From: Phytohabitans sp036906915
GTDB taxonomy: Bacteria; Actinomycetota; Actinomycetes; Mycobacteriales; Micromonosporaceae
Reading direction: 5' to 3'
Assembly (NCBI RefSeq): GCF_036906915.1
Contig: NZ_JBAKHX010000001.1
Coordinates: 372,001-436,000, forward strand
DNA: 64,000 bases
Every line of letters begins with the position of its first letter. The stretch's first letter is position 1. Position numbers and translations under genes: made by a program. Under the pieces are notes generated by a model. It did not search any database. It was given only the letters and a program-made list of their open reading frames with translations, and was not told where the DNA came from. Below are positions 50,073-58,207 of the stretch, one piece after another.

Positions 50073-51092
50073 ATGCCTGACGCGGCGTGGTTTCTAGCCC
50101 GGACCGACGAGATCGTCGAGGATGTGCTGTTTCCGTCGGCCGCCCAGGTCGACCGGGCCGATCGGATCCCGGAGGAGCACCTCGACCTCCTGGCCAGCGA
50201 GGGTTTCTACGGTGTCGCGGCGCCGCCTGAGGAGGGCGGGCTAGGTCCGGACATGACGACGGCGGCATACCAACTCGAGGCGCTCGCCAGCGGCTGCCTG
50301 GCCACGACGTTCGTGTGGATGCAGCATCACGGCGCCGTGCTCGCCGCCGCCTTCAGCGACCGGCCGGGGGTGCAAGAGCGCTGGTTGCGACCGCTGGCGC
50401 GTGGTGAACGGCGGGGCGGGATCGCACTCACTGGGCTGCGGCCGGGTGCGGCCTTGCTCAAGGTGCGGCCTGTAACGGGCGGCTATCTGCTTGACGGGCA
50501 GGCGCCGTGGGTCACCGGCTGGGGAATGATCGACGTCCTGTACCTGGGCGCTCGTGATGACGCCGACCTTGTCCATTTCTTCCTGATGGACGCGGCGCCC
50601 GCCGACACCCTCTCCGTCGTGCGCCAACAGCTGACCGCGGCGCATGCCAGCAGCACCGTGACGCTGCGATTCACGGGCCATTTCGTTCCCGAGGACCGAT
50701 TGGTCGCTACGCAGCCACATGAGGCGTGGGTAGGTGACGATGCCGCGGGCTCGGCGCTCAACGGCTTTCTCGCGCTAGGTGTGGTTCGCCGCTGTTGCCG
50801 GCTGCTGGGGCCAGGCCCGCTGGACGAGGAGCTGCCAGCCGCGCGCGCGGCGCTTCTCGCCGCCGACGCCGCCACGACGGCGGTCGCCCGAGCGGCCGCG
50901 TCGGAGCTTGCGCTGCGGGCGTCTGCGATGTTGAGCGTGCGCCGGGGCAGCCGGTCGGTGCTCGCCGACGACCCGGCGTCACGGTCGATCCGGGAAGCCG
51001 CTTTCCTCCTTGTCTTCGGAACGCGGCCGACGATCCGCGACGCGCTGCTCGACCGTTTCGGCGCGTCCACCATCTCGTCGGGGACGGGATGA
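50073..51092 (+). CDS. Acyl-CoA dehydrogenase-family protein
   Basis: A 339-residue protein with the N-terminal and central domains of acyl-CoA dehydrogenases: IPEEHLDLLASEGFYGVAAP, EEGGLGPDMTTAAYQLEALA, GCLATTFVWMQHHGAVLAAA, then GYLLDGQAPWVTGWGMIDVL. The C-terminal helical domain is shortened and Ala-rich (ALLAADAATTAVARAAASEL, REAAFLLVFGTRPTIRDALL), with no clear catalytic Glu. It is smaller than usual (about 380), like acyl-CoA dehydrogenase-like FAD proteins of uncertain activity. No ribosome binding site precedes ATG 50073 except GGCGGGA. Confidence 0.83.
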   Translation: MPDAAWFLARTDEIVEDVLFPSAAQVDRADRIPEEHLDLLASEGFYGVAAPPEEGGLGPDMTTAAYQLEALASGCLATTFVWMQHHGAVLAAAFSDRPGVQERWLRPLARGERRGGIALTGLRPGAALLKVRPVTGGYLLDGQAPWVTGWGMIDVLYLGARDDADLVHFFLMDAAPADTLSVVRQQLTAAHASSTVTLRFTGHFVPEDRLVATQPHEAWVGDDAAGSALNGFLALGVVRRCCRLLGPGPLDEELPAARAALLAADAATTAVARAAASELALRASAMLSVRRGSRSVLADDPASRSIREAAFLLVFGTRPTIRDALLDRFGASTISSGTG

Positions 51093-51306
51093 CGCATAGA
51101 GACGGGCGGTGCCCTCGGCATCACACGGCGACTTGACCGCGAGCCAAGAATGTTCATGCCTTTCCTGGCTACACGGGGGTCACCGCCCGTAGGTACTTGC
51201 GGTTTCGGTCGCGTAATCTCACACTGCTCAACATGCGGATGGTGATTGGTGCTCGTTGCGTGGAGCGACGAGCCGGCGATACAGGGCCTCAGGGCCAGGA
51301 GGACCG

Positions 51307-51918
51307 ATGAATAGATACGTCATCACGATCACGGCGGACAACGACGGCGCGGCCGGTCCGGGCGTGTCACACACGACGATCCGCATCGACACCTCCAGCG
51401 GCCAGGCACGCATCACCGAAGTGACCATCTCCGCGCCGAGCGGCGGTGGTCTCGCTCCCACGGACCTGCCCGCCATGGATCTCAACCTGCTCGTCCGGGC
51501 CCTCACGGCGGCCGAGCCCCGCGCTGTCAACCGTGGACAGTCCCAGCAGCAGCGCCGCGCGGCGGGCGCCGAACCGGACGGCGCGGCGCCAGCGCCCTCA
51601 GCGCCACCGCGGGTGCCGGAGTCAACGGCGCCATCGTCGCGTTCGCGAGTGCGACAGCCGTCGAGTGGAAGGGCCGCCGCGCGCACTTCCCGCACCGTGA
51701 AGAGCACCGCCAGCGGTGCGACGCGTACCCGCGCCGCGACGGCGGGCTCCGGCGTGCGGGCGTACCGCCGGATGCCGGCCCCCGAGCAGGTCATGGATGT
51801 GTACCGCGAGGCCGGCACGATCACCGGCGTCGCCGAGCATTTCGAGGTGCCCCGGCACACCGCCGCCGGCTGGGCCCGCCGCCTACGTGCGCTCGGATAC
51901 ACCATCGGCCGCCAGTGA
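51307..51918 (+). CDS. Actinobacterial protein with C-terminal helix-turn-helix
   Basis: A 203-residue protein. GGAGGA lies just before ATG 51307. The N-terminal beta-rich domain (about 1-75, RYVITITADNDGAAGPGVSH, TTIRIDTSSGQARITEVTIS) is followed by a basic, disordered linker (about 78-150) rich in Arg, Ser, Ala and Pro, and a C-terminal helix-turn-helix (about 160-200, PAPEQVMDVYREAGTITGVA, EHFEVPRHTAAGWARRLRAL). It could bind DNA in the style of nucleoid-associated or conserved actinobacterial regulators. Its last 36 bases overlap the end of the aminotransferase gene on the other strand. Confidence 0.7.
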   Translation: MNRYVITITADNDGAAGPGVSHTTIRIDTSSGQARITEVTISAPSGGGLAPTDLPAMDLNLLVRALTAAEPRAVNRGQSQQQRRAAGAEPDGAAPAPSAPPRVPESTAPSSRSRVRQPSSGRAAARTSRTVKSTASGATRTRAATAGSGVRAYRRMPAPEQVMDVYREAGTITGVAEHFEVPRHTAAGWARRLRALGYTIGRQ

Positions 51919-53031
51919 CCAGGCCGCGGCGGCGGCCCGATAGTGCTCACGTACGGCGTCGATCACGATGCGGACCTGCTCGTCCGACAGCGCCGGGCTG
52001 CACGGCAGCGAGACGATCCGGCCGGCCTGCTCCTCAGTGCGGCGCAGCTCACCGGCCAGCGTCACGGCACCGGTGAAGGCGGGCTGCTGGTGTGCCGGCA
52101 CCGGGTAGTGAATCCGCACGTCCACACCGGCGGCGCTCATCGATTCGAGGAAGGGCGTCCGGTCCGAAACCTGCATGACGTAGTGGTGATAGACGCTCTC
52201 CACGCCGTCGGTGCGGGCCGGAAGGACCACGGGCAGTTCCGTGAAAGCCTCGTTGTAGGCGTCCGCGATCGAGCGCCGGCGGGCGTTGTCCCGGTCCAAC
52301 CGGCGCAGCCGCACGCGGAGGGTGGCCGCGTGCACCGTGTCGAGGCGGGCGTTGTCGCCGAGGGCAACCGCGAACCCGCGATCGGCCAGCCCGTGGTTGC
52401 GCAGTGTCCGCAGCCGCTCGGCCAGATCGGCGTGGTTGGTGACGATGACGCCCGCGTCACCGGGCGCCGGCAGGTTCTTCAGTGGGTGCAGCGAGAAACA
52501 CCCCAGGTCACCGAGGATGGTGGCGCGCTCCGCGTCGATCCGGGCGCCCTGCGCCTGTGAGCAGTCGGCCACCACATGAAGGTCATGCTCGCGTGCGAGA
52601 TCGATCAGCTCCGCCATGCGCGCCGGTCGCCCGCGCAGGTGTACGGGGAAGATCGCCTTGGTCCGCGGCGAAATCGCCTGCCGTACGGCGTCGACATCGA
52701 TGTTCTCGTCGTCGGCGACGTCCACCAGGACCGGCCGCGCCCCCACCAACAATATGGACGACACGGTGGACAGGAACGAATTGGCCACAGTGATCACTTC
52801 GGCGCCTGGTCCGACACCCAGCGCGCGCAGTGCGAGCACCAACGCGGACGTACCGGAGGACACACCGACCGCGAAACGGGCTCCACAGTAGGCGGCGAAC
52901 TCCTGCTCGAACGCCGTCACCTCGGCACCGAGGATGTAGTCTCCCCGGTCCAGTACAGCGCCGATGGCGGACAACAACTCGGCATGCAGGGTCTGGTCAC
53001 GTACGGCAAGGTCGACGAAGGGTACGCGCAC
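51883..53031 (-). CDS. DegT/DnrJ/EryC1-family PLP aminotransferase
   Basis: A 382-residue fold-type I aminotransferase of the sugar/cyclitol class: VPFVDLAVRDQTLHAELLSA, FEQEFAAYCGARFAVGVSSG, TSALVLALRALGVGPGAEVI, VVADCSQAQGA (PLP-binding Asp156), and the Schiff-base Lys185 in CFSLHPLKNLPAPGDAG. The start is GTG 53031, with AGGAGG seven bases upstream. It is the last gene of the seven-gene minus-strand operon starting at 61152, nine bases after the epimerase. In context it should aminate a keto-cyclitol or keto-sugar made by the dehydrogenases encoded upstream. Confidence 0.92.
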   Translation of the reverse strand: MRVPFVDLAVRDQTLHAELLSAIGAVLDRGDYILGAEVTAFEQEFAAYCGARFAVGVSSGTSALVLALRALGVGPGAEVITVANSFLSTVSSILLVGARPVLVDVADDENIDVDAVRQAISPRTKAIFPVHLRGRPARMAELIDLAREHDLHVVADCSQAQGARIDAERATILGDLGCFSLHPLKNLPAPGDAGVIVTNHADLAERLRTLRNHGLADRGFAVALGDNARLDTVHAATLRVRLRRLDRDNARRRSIADAYNEAFTELPVVLPARTDGVESVYHHYVMQVSDRTPFLESMSAAGVDVRIHYPVPAHQQPAFTGAVTLAGELRRTEEQAGRIVSLPCSPALSDEQVRIVIDAVREHYRAAAAAWSLAADGVSERT

Positions 53032-53040
53032 ATTGGCCTC

Positions 53041-54072
53041 CTAGTCGGTGGTGCCTTGGGCGGCGTCGGGCGGCGGATCGCTCAGCCGCTTGAGCCGACG
53101 CACGTTGTAGTAGCGGTCGTCGACGAGCGGATCGGGCACCAGACCGCGGTCGAAGGCGTCGCACAGGTCGTGCACCCCGTGTTCCAGGGACAGCCGGGGC
53201 GCGAAGCCGAACATGCGGCTCACCTTCCTGGCGTCGATGGTGTACGAGCGCCGGTCGGCGGGCGGCGTCGCGGCGAACTCCCTGACGGCGCGGCCATCGC
53301 CGTACCGCTTGTTGACCAGTTGGGTGACGCGGTCCGCGATCTCCGAGACGGTGAGGTTGTCGCGGACGGCGTTGAAGGCCTCGAAGCCCGACCACGGCCA
53401 TGGCCGGTCCACCAACTCGGCGCACAGCCGGGCGGCGTCGGTGACGTGCAGGACCGGCCGCCGCTGCTCGCCGCCGAACACGGTCACCCGGCCGGCGGCG
53501 AGGGCCTGGGCGGTGAACAGGTTGACGGTCAGGTCCAGGCGCAGTCGGGGTGAGTAGCCGCACAACGCCGCTGGACGCACCGAGACCGCGCGGAACCGCT
53601 CGTCAGCCACAGCGCGCAGGTGCTCTTCCGCGCGGCACTTCGTGACGCCGTATTGGGTGATCGGGTCGGTGGGCGTCGTCTCGTCGACCGGTTCACCGCC
53701 GGCGATGCCGTACACGCTGGCCGAGGAGACGAACACGATCCGGCGAGCGCCCGCGGCCCGGGCGGCGTCCACCACTGTCCGGGAACCCGCCACGTTCGTG
53801 GACTCCGCCAGGTCGGGTGCGAGGTCGCAGCTCGGGTCGTTGGCGATCGCGGCGAGGTGTACGACCGCCTCCGTGCCGGCGACGCACCGGGCGACCGCTT
53901 CCGGGTCCCGCACGTCGCCGTCGAGCAGGGTGAGCCCATCACGCGGCGACAGGGCGGTCCGGCCGTACACGAACAGGTCCAGCACGCGTATCTGGTGGCC
54001 GCGCGCGAGCAGCATGGGCACCAGCATCGCGCCGATGTAGCCGGCGCCTCCGGTGACCGCCACCGTGGTCAT
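53041..54072 (-). CDS. NAD-dependent epimerase/dehydratase (extended SDR)
   Basis: A 343-residue extended SDR. TGGAGYIG (residues 7-14) binds NAD, VVHLAAIANDP and VFVSSASVYG (Ser117/118) follow, and Tyr141-x3-Lys145 (QYGVTKCRAE) is the catalytic pair. GGEQRRPVLHVTDAARLCAE is the usual sugar-nucleotide-binding region. Its ATG overlaps the nucleotidylyltransferase stop (ATGA). It should act on an NDP-sugar or NDP-cyclitol, by epimerisation or dehydration. The presence of a nucleotidylyltransferase gene next to it supports a nucleotide-activated substrate. Confidence 0.9.
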   Translation of the reverse strand: MTTVAVTGGAGYIGAMLVPMLLARGHQIRVLDLFVYGRTALSPRDGLTLLDGDVRDPEAVARCVAGTEAVVHLAAIANDPSCDLAPDLAESTNVAGSRTVVDAARAAGARRIVFVSSASVYGIAGGEPVDETTPTDPITQYGVTKCRAEEHLRAVADERFRAVSVRPAALCGYSPRLRLDLTVNLFTAQALAAGRVTVFGGEQRRPVLHVTDAARLCAELVDRPWPWSGFEAFNAVRDNLTVSEIADRVTQLVNKRYGDGRAVREFAATPPADRRSYTIDARKVSRMFGFAPRLSLEHGVHDLCDAFDRGLVPDPLVDDRYYNVRRLKRLSDPPPDAAQGTTD

Positions 54073-54596
54073 GACAGGCTTTTCTGCAGTCGCGTGGACG
54101 AAAGCACGAGCGGGTCATGGGAGAACGCGACGGCGCCGCCGTACCGCGCGACGACTTCCTGCTCGGCGAGGAACCTAGGGTCCGCGGCGCCGCGCGTTTC
54201 GTACTCCGCGCCGCGCACGTAGACATCTGGCCGCAGCGCGCGCAGCACCGGTATCGCCGTGGCCGTAGGGCTTGGTATGACGAAGTCGACGCACTCCAGC
54301 TCTGCCAGGAACTCCATGCGCTGGGCCAGCGGAAACAGCGGCCGGTCCGGCCCTTTGGTGACGTACCGGTCTTCGGTCACCGCGACGACGAGCAGGTCAC
54401 CCATCGCCCGCGCCTCCCGGAAGTGCCGGACGTGTCCAAGGTGGACCAGGTCGAAGCACCCCTGGCTCAGCACGACCCGACGGCCCGCCGCGCGCGGCGG
54501 CGCCACGCGTGCCCTGATCGCGTCGAGGTGGCAGATCTTCTCCTGTCGGGTCGGCGCGGCCCATCGGGACGCCGTCTCCCGCGGGTGGACGCTCAT
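54069..54596 (-). CDS. HxGH cytidylyl-/adenylyltransferase (HldE-C/RfaE2-like)
   Basis: A 175-residue nucleotidylyltransferase. The core is VVLSQGCFDLVHLGHVRHFR with His52-x-Gly-His55, then LLVVAVTEDRYVTKGPDRPL, DFVIPSPTATAIPVLRALRP, DVYVRGAEY and the closing LSSTRLQKSL. The pattern is closest to the heptose-1-phosphate adenylyltransferase half of HldE and to glycerol-3-phosphate cytidylyltransferases. It overlaps the SIS gene upstream and the epimerase gene downstream by 4 bases each. In a C7-cyclitol pathway it would activate a phosphorylated C7 intermediate as an NDP derivative. Substrate and nucleotide are not fixed by sequence. Confidence 0.85.
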   Translation of the reverse strand: MSVHPRETASRWAAPTRQEKICHLDAIRARVAPPRAAGRRVVLSQGCFDLVHLGHVRHFREARAMGDLLVVAVTEDRYVTKGPDRPLFPLAQRMEFLAELECVDFVIPSPTATAIPVLRALRPDVYVRGAEYETRGAADPRFLAEQEVVARYGGAVAFSHDPLVLSSTRLQKSLS

Positions 54597-55945
54597 GATG
54601 CCCGTGCCTCTCCAGCGCCGACCGCCGGCGCCAGTCGTAGTAGCAGTGCCCGCTCACCGAGCGAGGCGCACGTGGCCGCGGCGATGTTCGCCTGTGCGCG
54701 TGTCAAGGGGTCCAGGGCCGCTGGCGGTGCGATCGCGACCACTCCCAGGTCGGCCGCGGGATACGCGGCCTGGTAGCTATGGTGGTTCCAGGTACTTCCG
54801 CGATGCACCTCCCAGCCACCGCGGGAGAGGGTCGCCAGCCGGGGCACCGCGCCGGCCAGCCGGGGCCAGGCCGCCGGGTCGTAGCAGACGAGGTGGGCGC
54901 GGGCCAGCTCCGGGCGGCGCCGTAGCCACGCCGCGGCGTGTGGCAGGAGCTCGCCAGCGGGCACCGGCAGGGGATCCGGCAGCGCACCCCCGAGCAGTTC
55001 CTTGTAGTGGCGGACTGCCGGATGGTCCGCGAAGCGGATCCCGCGTTGCAGCCCGACGCACGCCACGAGTGCGGCGGCGGCGTGGCAGTGGGTCATGAGC
55101 CGGGTCAGCGTCGGCACCCGGCCGCGCGGGGCGGGCAGGCGCAGCGTGACCGCGCCTTCGGCCGGGGCCGTCCCGACCTCCCACCACGGCTCTTCACGCG
55201 TCGAGGCCACTTTCCCGCCCAGGCCCTGCCTGATGGACTGGAGCACGAACAGGACAAGTCCGGCTCCGCTGCCGTGCGGCAGCACCAGGCGTACCCGCGA
55301 GGGCGTCTCGGGTATCCGGCGAGAGGCTGCGGCCGCCCACCGGCCGGTGGCCCACGCGAGGCCGAGGAATCCGCGGTACGCCTCCCCCAGCGCGCTGAGA
55401 TCGCCGCCCGCCAGCGCGGCGGCCAGGAGGAACGGGCGGCTCACCGGGGCTCCGAACAGCGCCACCGTCGGCCGGCGCGGGTCGATCGGAATGTCGGCGC
55501 CGCGCAGCCACCGTGGCGCCAACGCGAACCGGTCGCGCAGCGCCTCCGCGAGCAGCGCGGTCTCCGTCGTACGCCCCGACTCGGACACCGCGACGACGAC
55601 GGTGGCCGCGGGCGCGTCGTTGAGGGCCTCGGCGACCGCCGCCGGGTCAAGGCGGTCCACAATTCTGAGTCGCCCCGCCGGATCGGCGGTCTCGGCGACA
55701 GCGCGGAGGCCGAACGCCCACCCGCCGGTGCCGACGAACACCACGCGGTCGGCCCGCAGCAGATCGCCGAACGGCAGTAGGGCGCGGCGGACCGCTCGCC
55801 ACGGCGGCGGCGCCGCCCACCCGAGCCGCGGTACACCGTCCACTGTGGCGAGTTCGGCGGCGGCGCCGGCCGTGCCCCGCCGGTGGCCCGCCGCGGCTGC
55901 GCACACCGCGTCCCAGAGCGCCGTACCACGCCGGTTCACCGCCAC
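54593..55945 (-). CDS. SIS-domain protein, phosphoglucose-isomerase-like
   Basis: A 450-residue protein with two sugar-isomerase folds: VVFVGTGGWAFGLRAVAETA and VVVAVSESGRTTETALLAEA (phosphosugar Ser/Thr loop), then RVRLVLPHGSGAGLVLFVLQ. The C-terminal IRFADHPAVRHYKELLGG corresponds to the NPFDQPxVExxK region of glucose-6-phosphate isomerases. It is longer than GmhA-type heptose isomerases and shorter than true PGI (about 550). Substrate could be a hexose- or heptose-phosphate; a role in supplying or reshaping the C7 precursor is inferred from its place in the operon. Five bases separate it from the kinase-dehydrogenase fusion gene. Confidence 0.75.
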   Translation of the reverse strand: MAVNRRGTALWDAVCAAAAGHRRGTAGAAAELATVDGVPRLGWAAPPPWRAVRRALLPFGDLLRADRVVFVGTGGWAFGLRAVAETADPAGRLRIVDRLDPAAVAEALNDAPAATVVVAVSESGRTTETALLAEALRDRFALAPRWLRGADIPIDPRRPTVALFGAPVSRPFLLAAALAGGDLSALGEAYRGFLGLAWATGRWAAAASRRIPETPSRVRLVLPHGSGAGLVLFVLQSIRQGLGGKVASTREEPWWEVGTAPAEGAVTLRLPAPRGRVPTLTRLMTHCHAAAALVACVGLQRGIRFADHPAVRHYKELLGGALPDPLPVPAGELLPHAAAWLRRRPELARAHLVCYDPAAWPRLAGAVPRLATLSRGGWEVHRGSTWNHHSYQAAYPAADLGVVAIAPPAALDPLTRAQANIAAATCASLGERALLLRLAPAVGAGEARAS

Positions 55946-55950
55946 CGCCG

Positions 55951-58203
55951 CTACCCGCCGATCGCCGGAAGCGTGCCGGTGGCGGGGCGTACGACCTCAC
56001 CGTCGAGGCGGAGGTCGACCACCACTCGCAGCGCCGGTGTGCCGCGAACGGTGCCGGTGCCGGCCAGCTCCGCCGCCACCCCGGGCAGCGCGGGCAGCGA
56101 GACGACGTGGCTGACGAGCTGGTCGAGGCGCAACCGGTGCGGTTTTTCCAGGTCGCACAGCGCGGCCGCCGCCAGGAAGTCCGCTCGCCGCCCGCCACGG
56201 CTGCCGGTCACCAGGGCCTTGCGCCCGGCCGGTGTGGTCACGATCTCGCTGCCGGCGCTCGCGCGAAGGGAGCCTACGGCCAGCTCTCGCCCAGCTGCCA
56301 GGGGCAGGCGGCAGCCCGGGGGAAAGCCTCCGAACAGGTGCATGGCAGCGCCGTCGGCCAGGCCCTGCCAGACCAGGGCGGCCACCGCCGGGCCGGCACC
56401 CGCGCCGACCGCGACGAACGCGACGTCCGCGCCGGCACCGCCTGTCGCCTTCCGGACGGCGGGCGCGAGACCATCGTCGAGCGGAAGCACGTGCTCGGGC
56501 TGACACAAACCCAGCTGGACGGCGCGCCGCCGGGTCTGCGGAGAACGGGTCGCGAGCAGGACGGTGCGGGCTCCGCGATGCCGCGCCAGGAGCATGTGCA
56601 GCAGGCCGGCGACGCCGCCTCCCACGACCAGCGTGTCCAGGCCGGGCGACGCCTGGGCGGTCAGATCCTGGGCACGTATCACTCCAGCCAGCGGCTCCAG
56701 CAGGACCAGTTCGGCCCCGGCCGGCCGGGGCAGCTGGACGACCTGCCCCCGCAGCGCGACGGCCGCGTCCAGCACGAGCAGCTCCGCGAACACGCCAGGC
56801 CGGTTGTGCCCTATCTTGTCGTCGTCGTCGCGCGGGCTGTTCGGGTTGATGCCGACCACGTCGCCGGGTGCCAGGTCCGGCACGTCCGCCCCGACCTCGA
56901 CCACCTCGGCGACGCACTCGTGCCCGGGTACGCCGGGCTCGCAGCCGCGTTCGCCGCGCAGGATTTGCAGGTCGGTGCCGCAGACGCCGACGAACGCGGG
57001 GCGCAGCAGGAACTGCTCGCGGCCGCACCGAGGGCGGCCGCCATGGCGCAGGACGAGCCGCCCTTCGCCGACGGGCTTGACCACGGTGACGCTCTGCGCG
57101 TTCCGCTCGGCCATGTACGCGGCCATGCCGGCGAGCGACGCGTCCTCGGCATCGGCCGGCACGTGCACCAGTCGCTCCTTGTCGGCTGCCGTCCAGCCCG
57201 CGTACCAGCCGGTGCTCGGCATCAGTGCGGCGATGTTGCGCCGGAGGGCGGCGAACCATGGCGGCCCTACGCCGTGGGCGAAGCCGCCCACCACGACGGC
57301 GGTACACAGGCCCAGGTCTGCGCAGATGTGGATGAGGCGCGCGGCGAGCGCGCGTGTACCCCGGCGCAACACCTCGGCGGTGAACGGGTCCGCGTCGGCG
57401 GCCGACCGCGCCAGCAGCTCGGCGGTTATCCGGTTTGGGTCGCCCTGGCACAGTTGGGCCAGTAGACCGCCAGCGAAACGTCCCGGCGCCCGCCGCGCCA
57501 GCGCGGCCGCGTCACGGATCACGGCCGGTCCGCTGGTGTAGGAGCAGAGGTCCGCTACCGCGCCGCACTCGCACCACGGGACGCCACGGGCCTCGAGTTC
57601 GGCGCGCGCGGCGGCGTCGCCCGCCGCGGCCGCTGGTCCGAGGCCGGCCGGTACCGACTGGAGCAGCGACGGCTCGACGACGGTGTGCCCGCTCTCGCCG
57701 CCCAGCCCATCCGGGTCCAGCAGCAGCCGCTGGCCGGCTGGCAGCGCGGCGTCGAACGCCTTTACCGCCACCCCGGTGCTGACCGTGACGAGCGCGTAGC
57801 GGCCAAGTCGCCGGTAGTGCCACGCCGACGCCGCGACATCGTTCAGTACCCGGATCCGCGCCCACGGCAGCCGCGCGCCGAGCGCGCCCACGACGTCGTA
57901 GCCGGCGCTCGGCGAGAGCCACAACACGCTCGCGTCGCGCACGACACCCGCGGTGGTGATCACCGCTCCGAACGCGACCCCGATATCGTCGACCGGCTCG
58001 GCGGCCTCTGCCCGCATGCGGTCGACGTGGCGCGCTACCCGGTCGAACAGCTCCTCCCGGAGGGTGTCAAGCCCACGGAACCGGTCTCTGCGCGGCGACG
58101 GGGTCGGGAAACGCGTCACCGCACCGGCGAGGTGGCCGCCGCGGTGGAACGCGACCCGCGTGGTCGTGCCCCCCACGTCGACGACGATGCCCACACCGCT
58201 CAT
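55951..58203 (-). CDS. Fusion: ROK-family sugar/cyclitol kinase + zinc-dependent alcohol dehydrogenase
   Basis: A 750-residue protein with two complete domains. Residues 1 to about 365 form a ROK kinase: phosphate motif DVGGTTTRVA (9-18), VLNDVAASAWHYRRLG, GGESGHTVVEPSLL and the zinc-type CECGAVADLCSYTSGP. Residues from about 375 form an MDR dehydrogenase: PAFVGVCGTDLQILRGERGC, PGHECVAEVVEVGADV, LVLLEPLAGVIRA and the nucleotide motif VVGGGVAGLLHMLLA. In acarbose biosynthesis a ROK-type kinase (AcbM) phosphorylates 2-epi-5-epi-valiolone and a zinc dehydrogenase (AcbL) acts later, so this may combine the two roles. There is no frame break at the junction. Confidence 0.85.
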   Translation of the reverse strand: MSGVGIVVDVGGTTTRVAFHRGGHLAGAVTRFPTPSPRRDRFRGLDTLREELFDRVARHVDRMRAEAAEPVDDIGVAFGAVITTAGVVRDASVLWLSPSAGYDVVGALGARLPWARIRVLNDVAASAWHYRRLGRYALVTVSTGVAVKAFDAALPAGQRLLLDPDGLGGESGHTVVEPSLLQSVPAGLGPAAAAGDAAARAELEARGVPWCECGAVADLCSYTSGPAVIRDAAALARRAPGRFAGGLLAQLCQGDPNRITAELLARSAADADPFTAEVLRRGTRALAARLIHICADLGLCTAVVVGGFAHGVGPPWFAALRRNIAALMPSTGWYAGWTAADKERLVHVPADAEDASLAGMAAYMAERNAQSVTVVKPVGEGRLVLRHGGRPRCGREQFLLRPAFVGVCGTDLQILRGERGCEPGVPGHECVAEVVEVGADVPDLAPGDVVGINPNSPRDDDDKIGHNRPGVFAELLVLDAAVALRGQVVQLPRPAGAELVLLEPLAGVIRAQDLTAQASPGLDTLVVGGGVAGLLHMLLARHRGARTVLLATRSPQTRRRAVQLGLCQPEHVLPLDDGLAPAVRKATGGAGADVAFVAVGAGAGPAVAALVWQGLADGAAMHLFGGFPPGCRLPLAAGRELAVGSLRASAGSEIVTTPAGRKALVTGSRGGRRADFLAAAALCDLEKPHRLRLDQLVSHVVSLPALPGVAAELAGTGTVRGTPALRVVVDLRLDGEVVRPATGTLPAIGG

Positions 58204-58207
58204 CCGG

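Noticed and set aside
51307..51918. Lsr2 nucleoid protein
   Set aside because: It has a basic linker and a C-terminal helix-turn-helix but lacks the Lsr2 AT-hook (RGR) and the typical length of about 110 residues, so only a general description is given.
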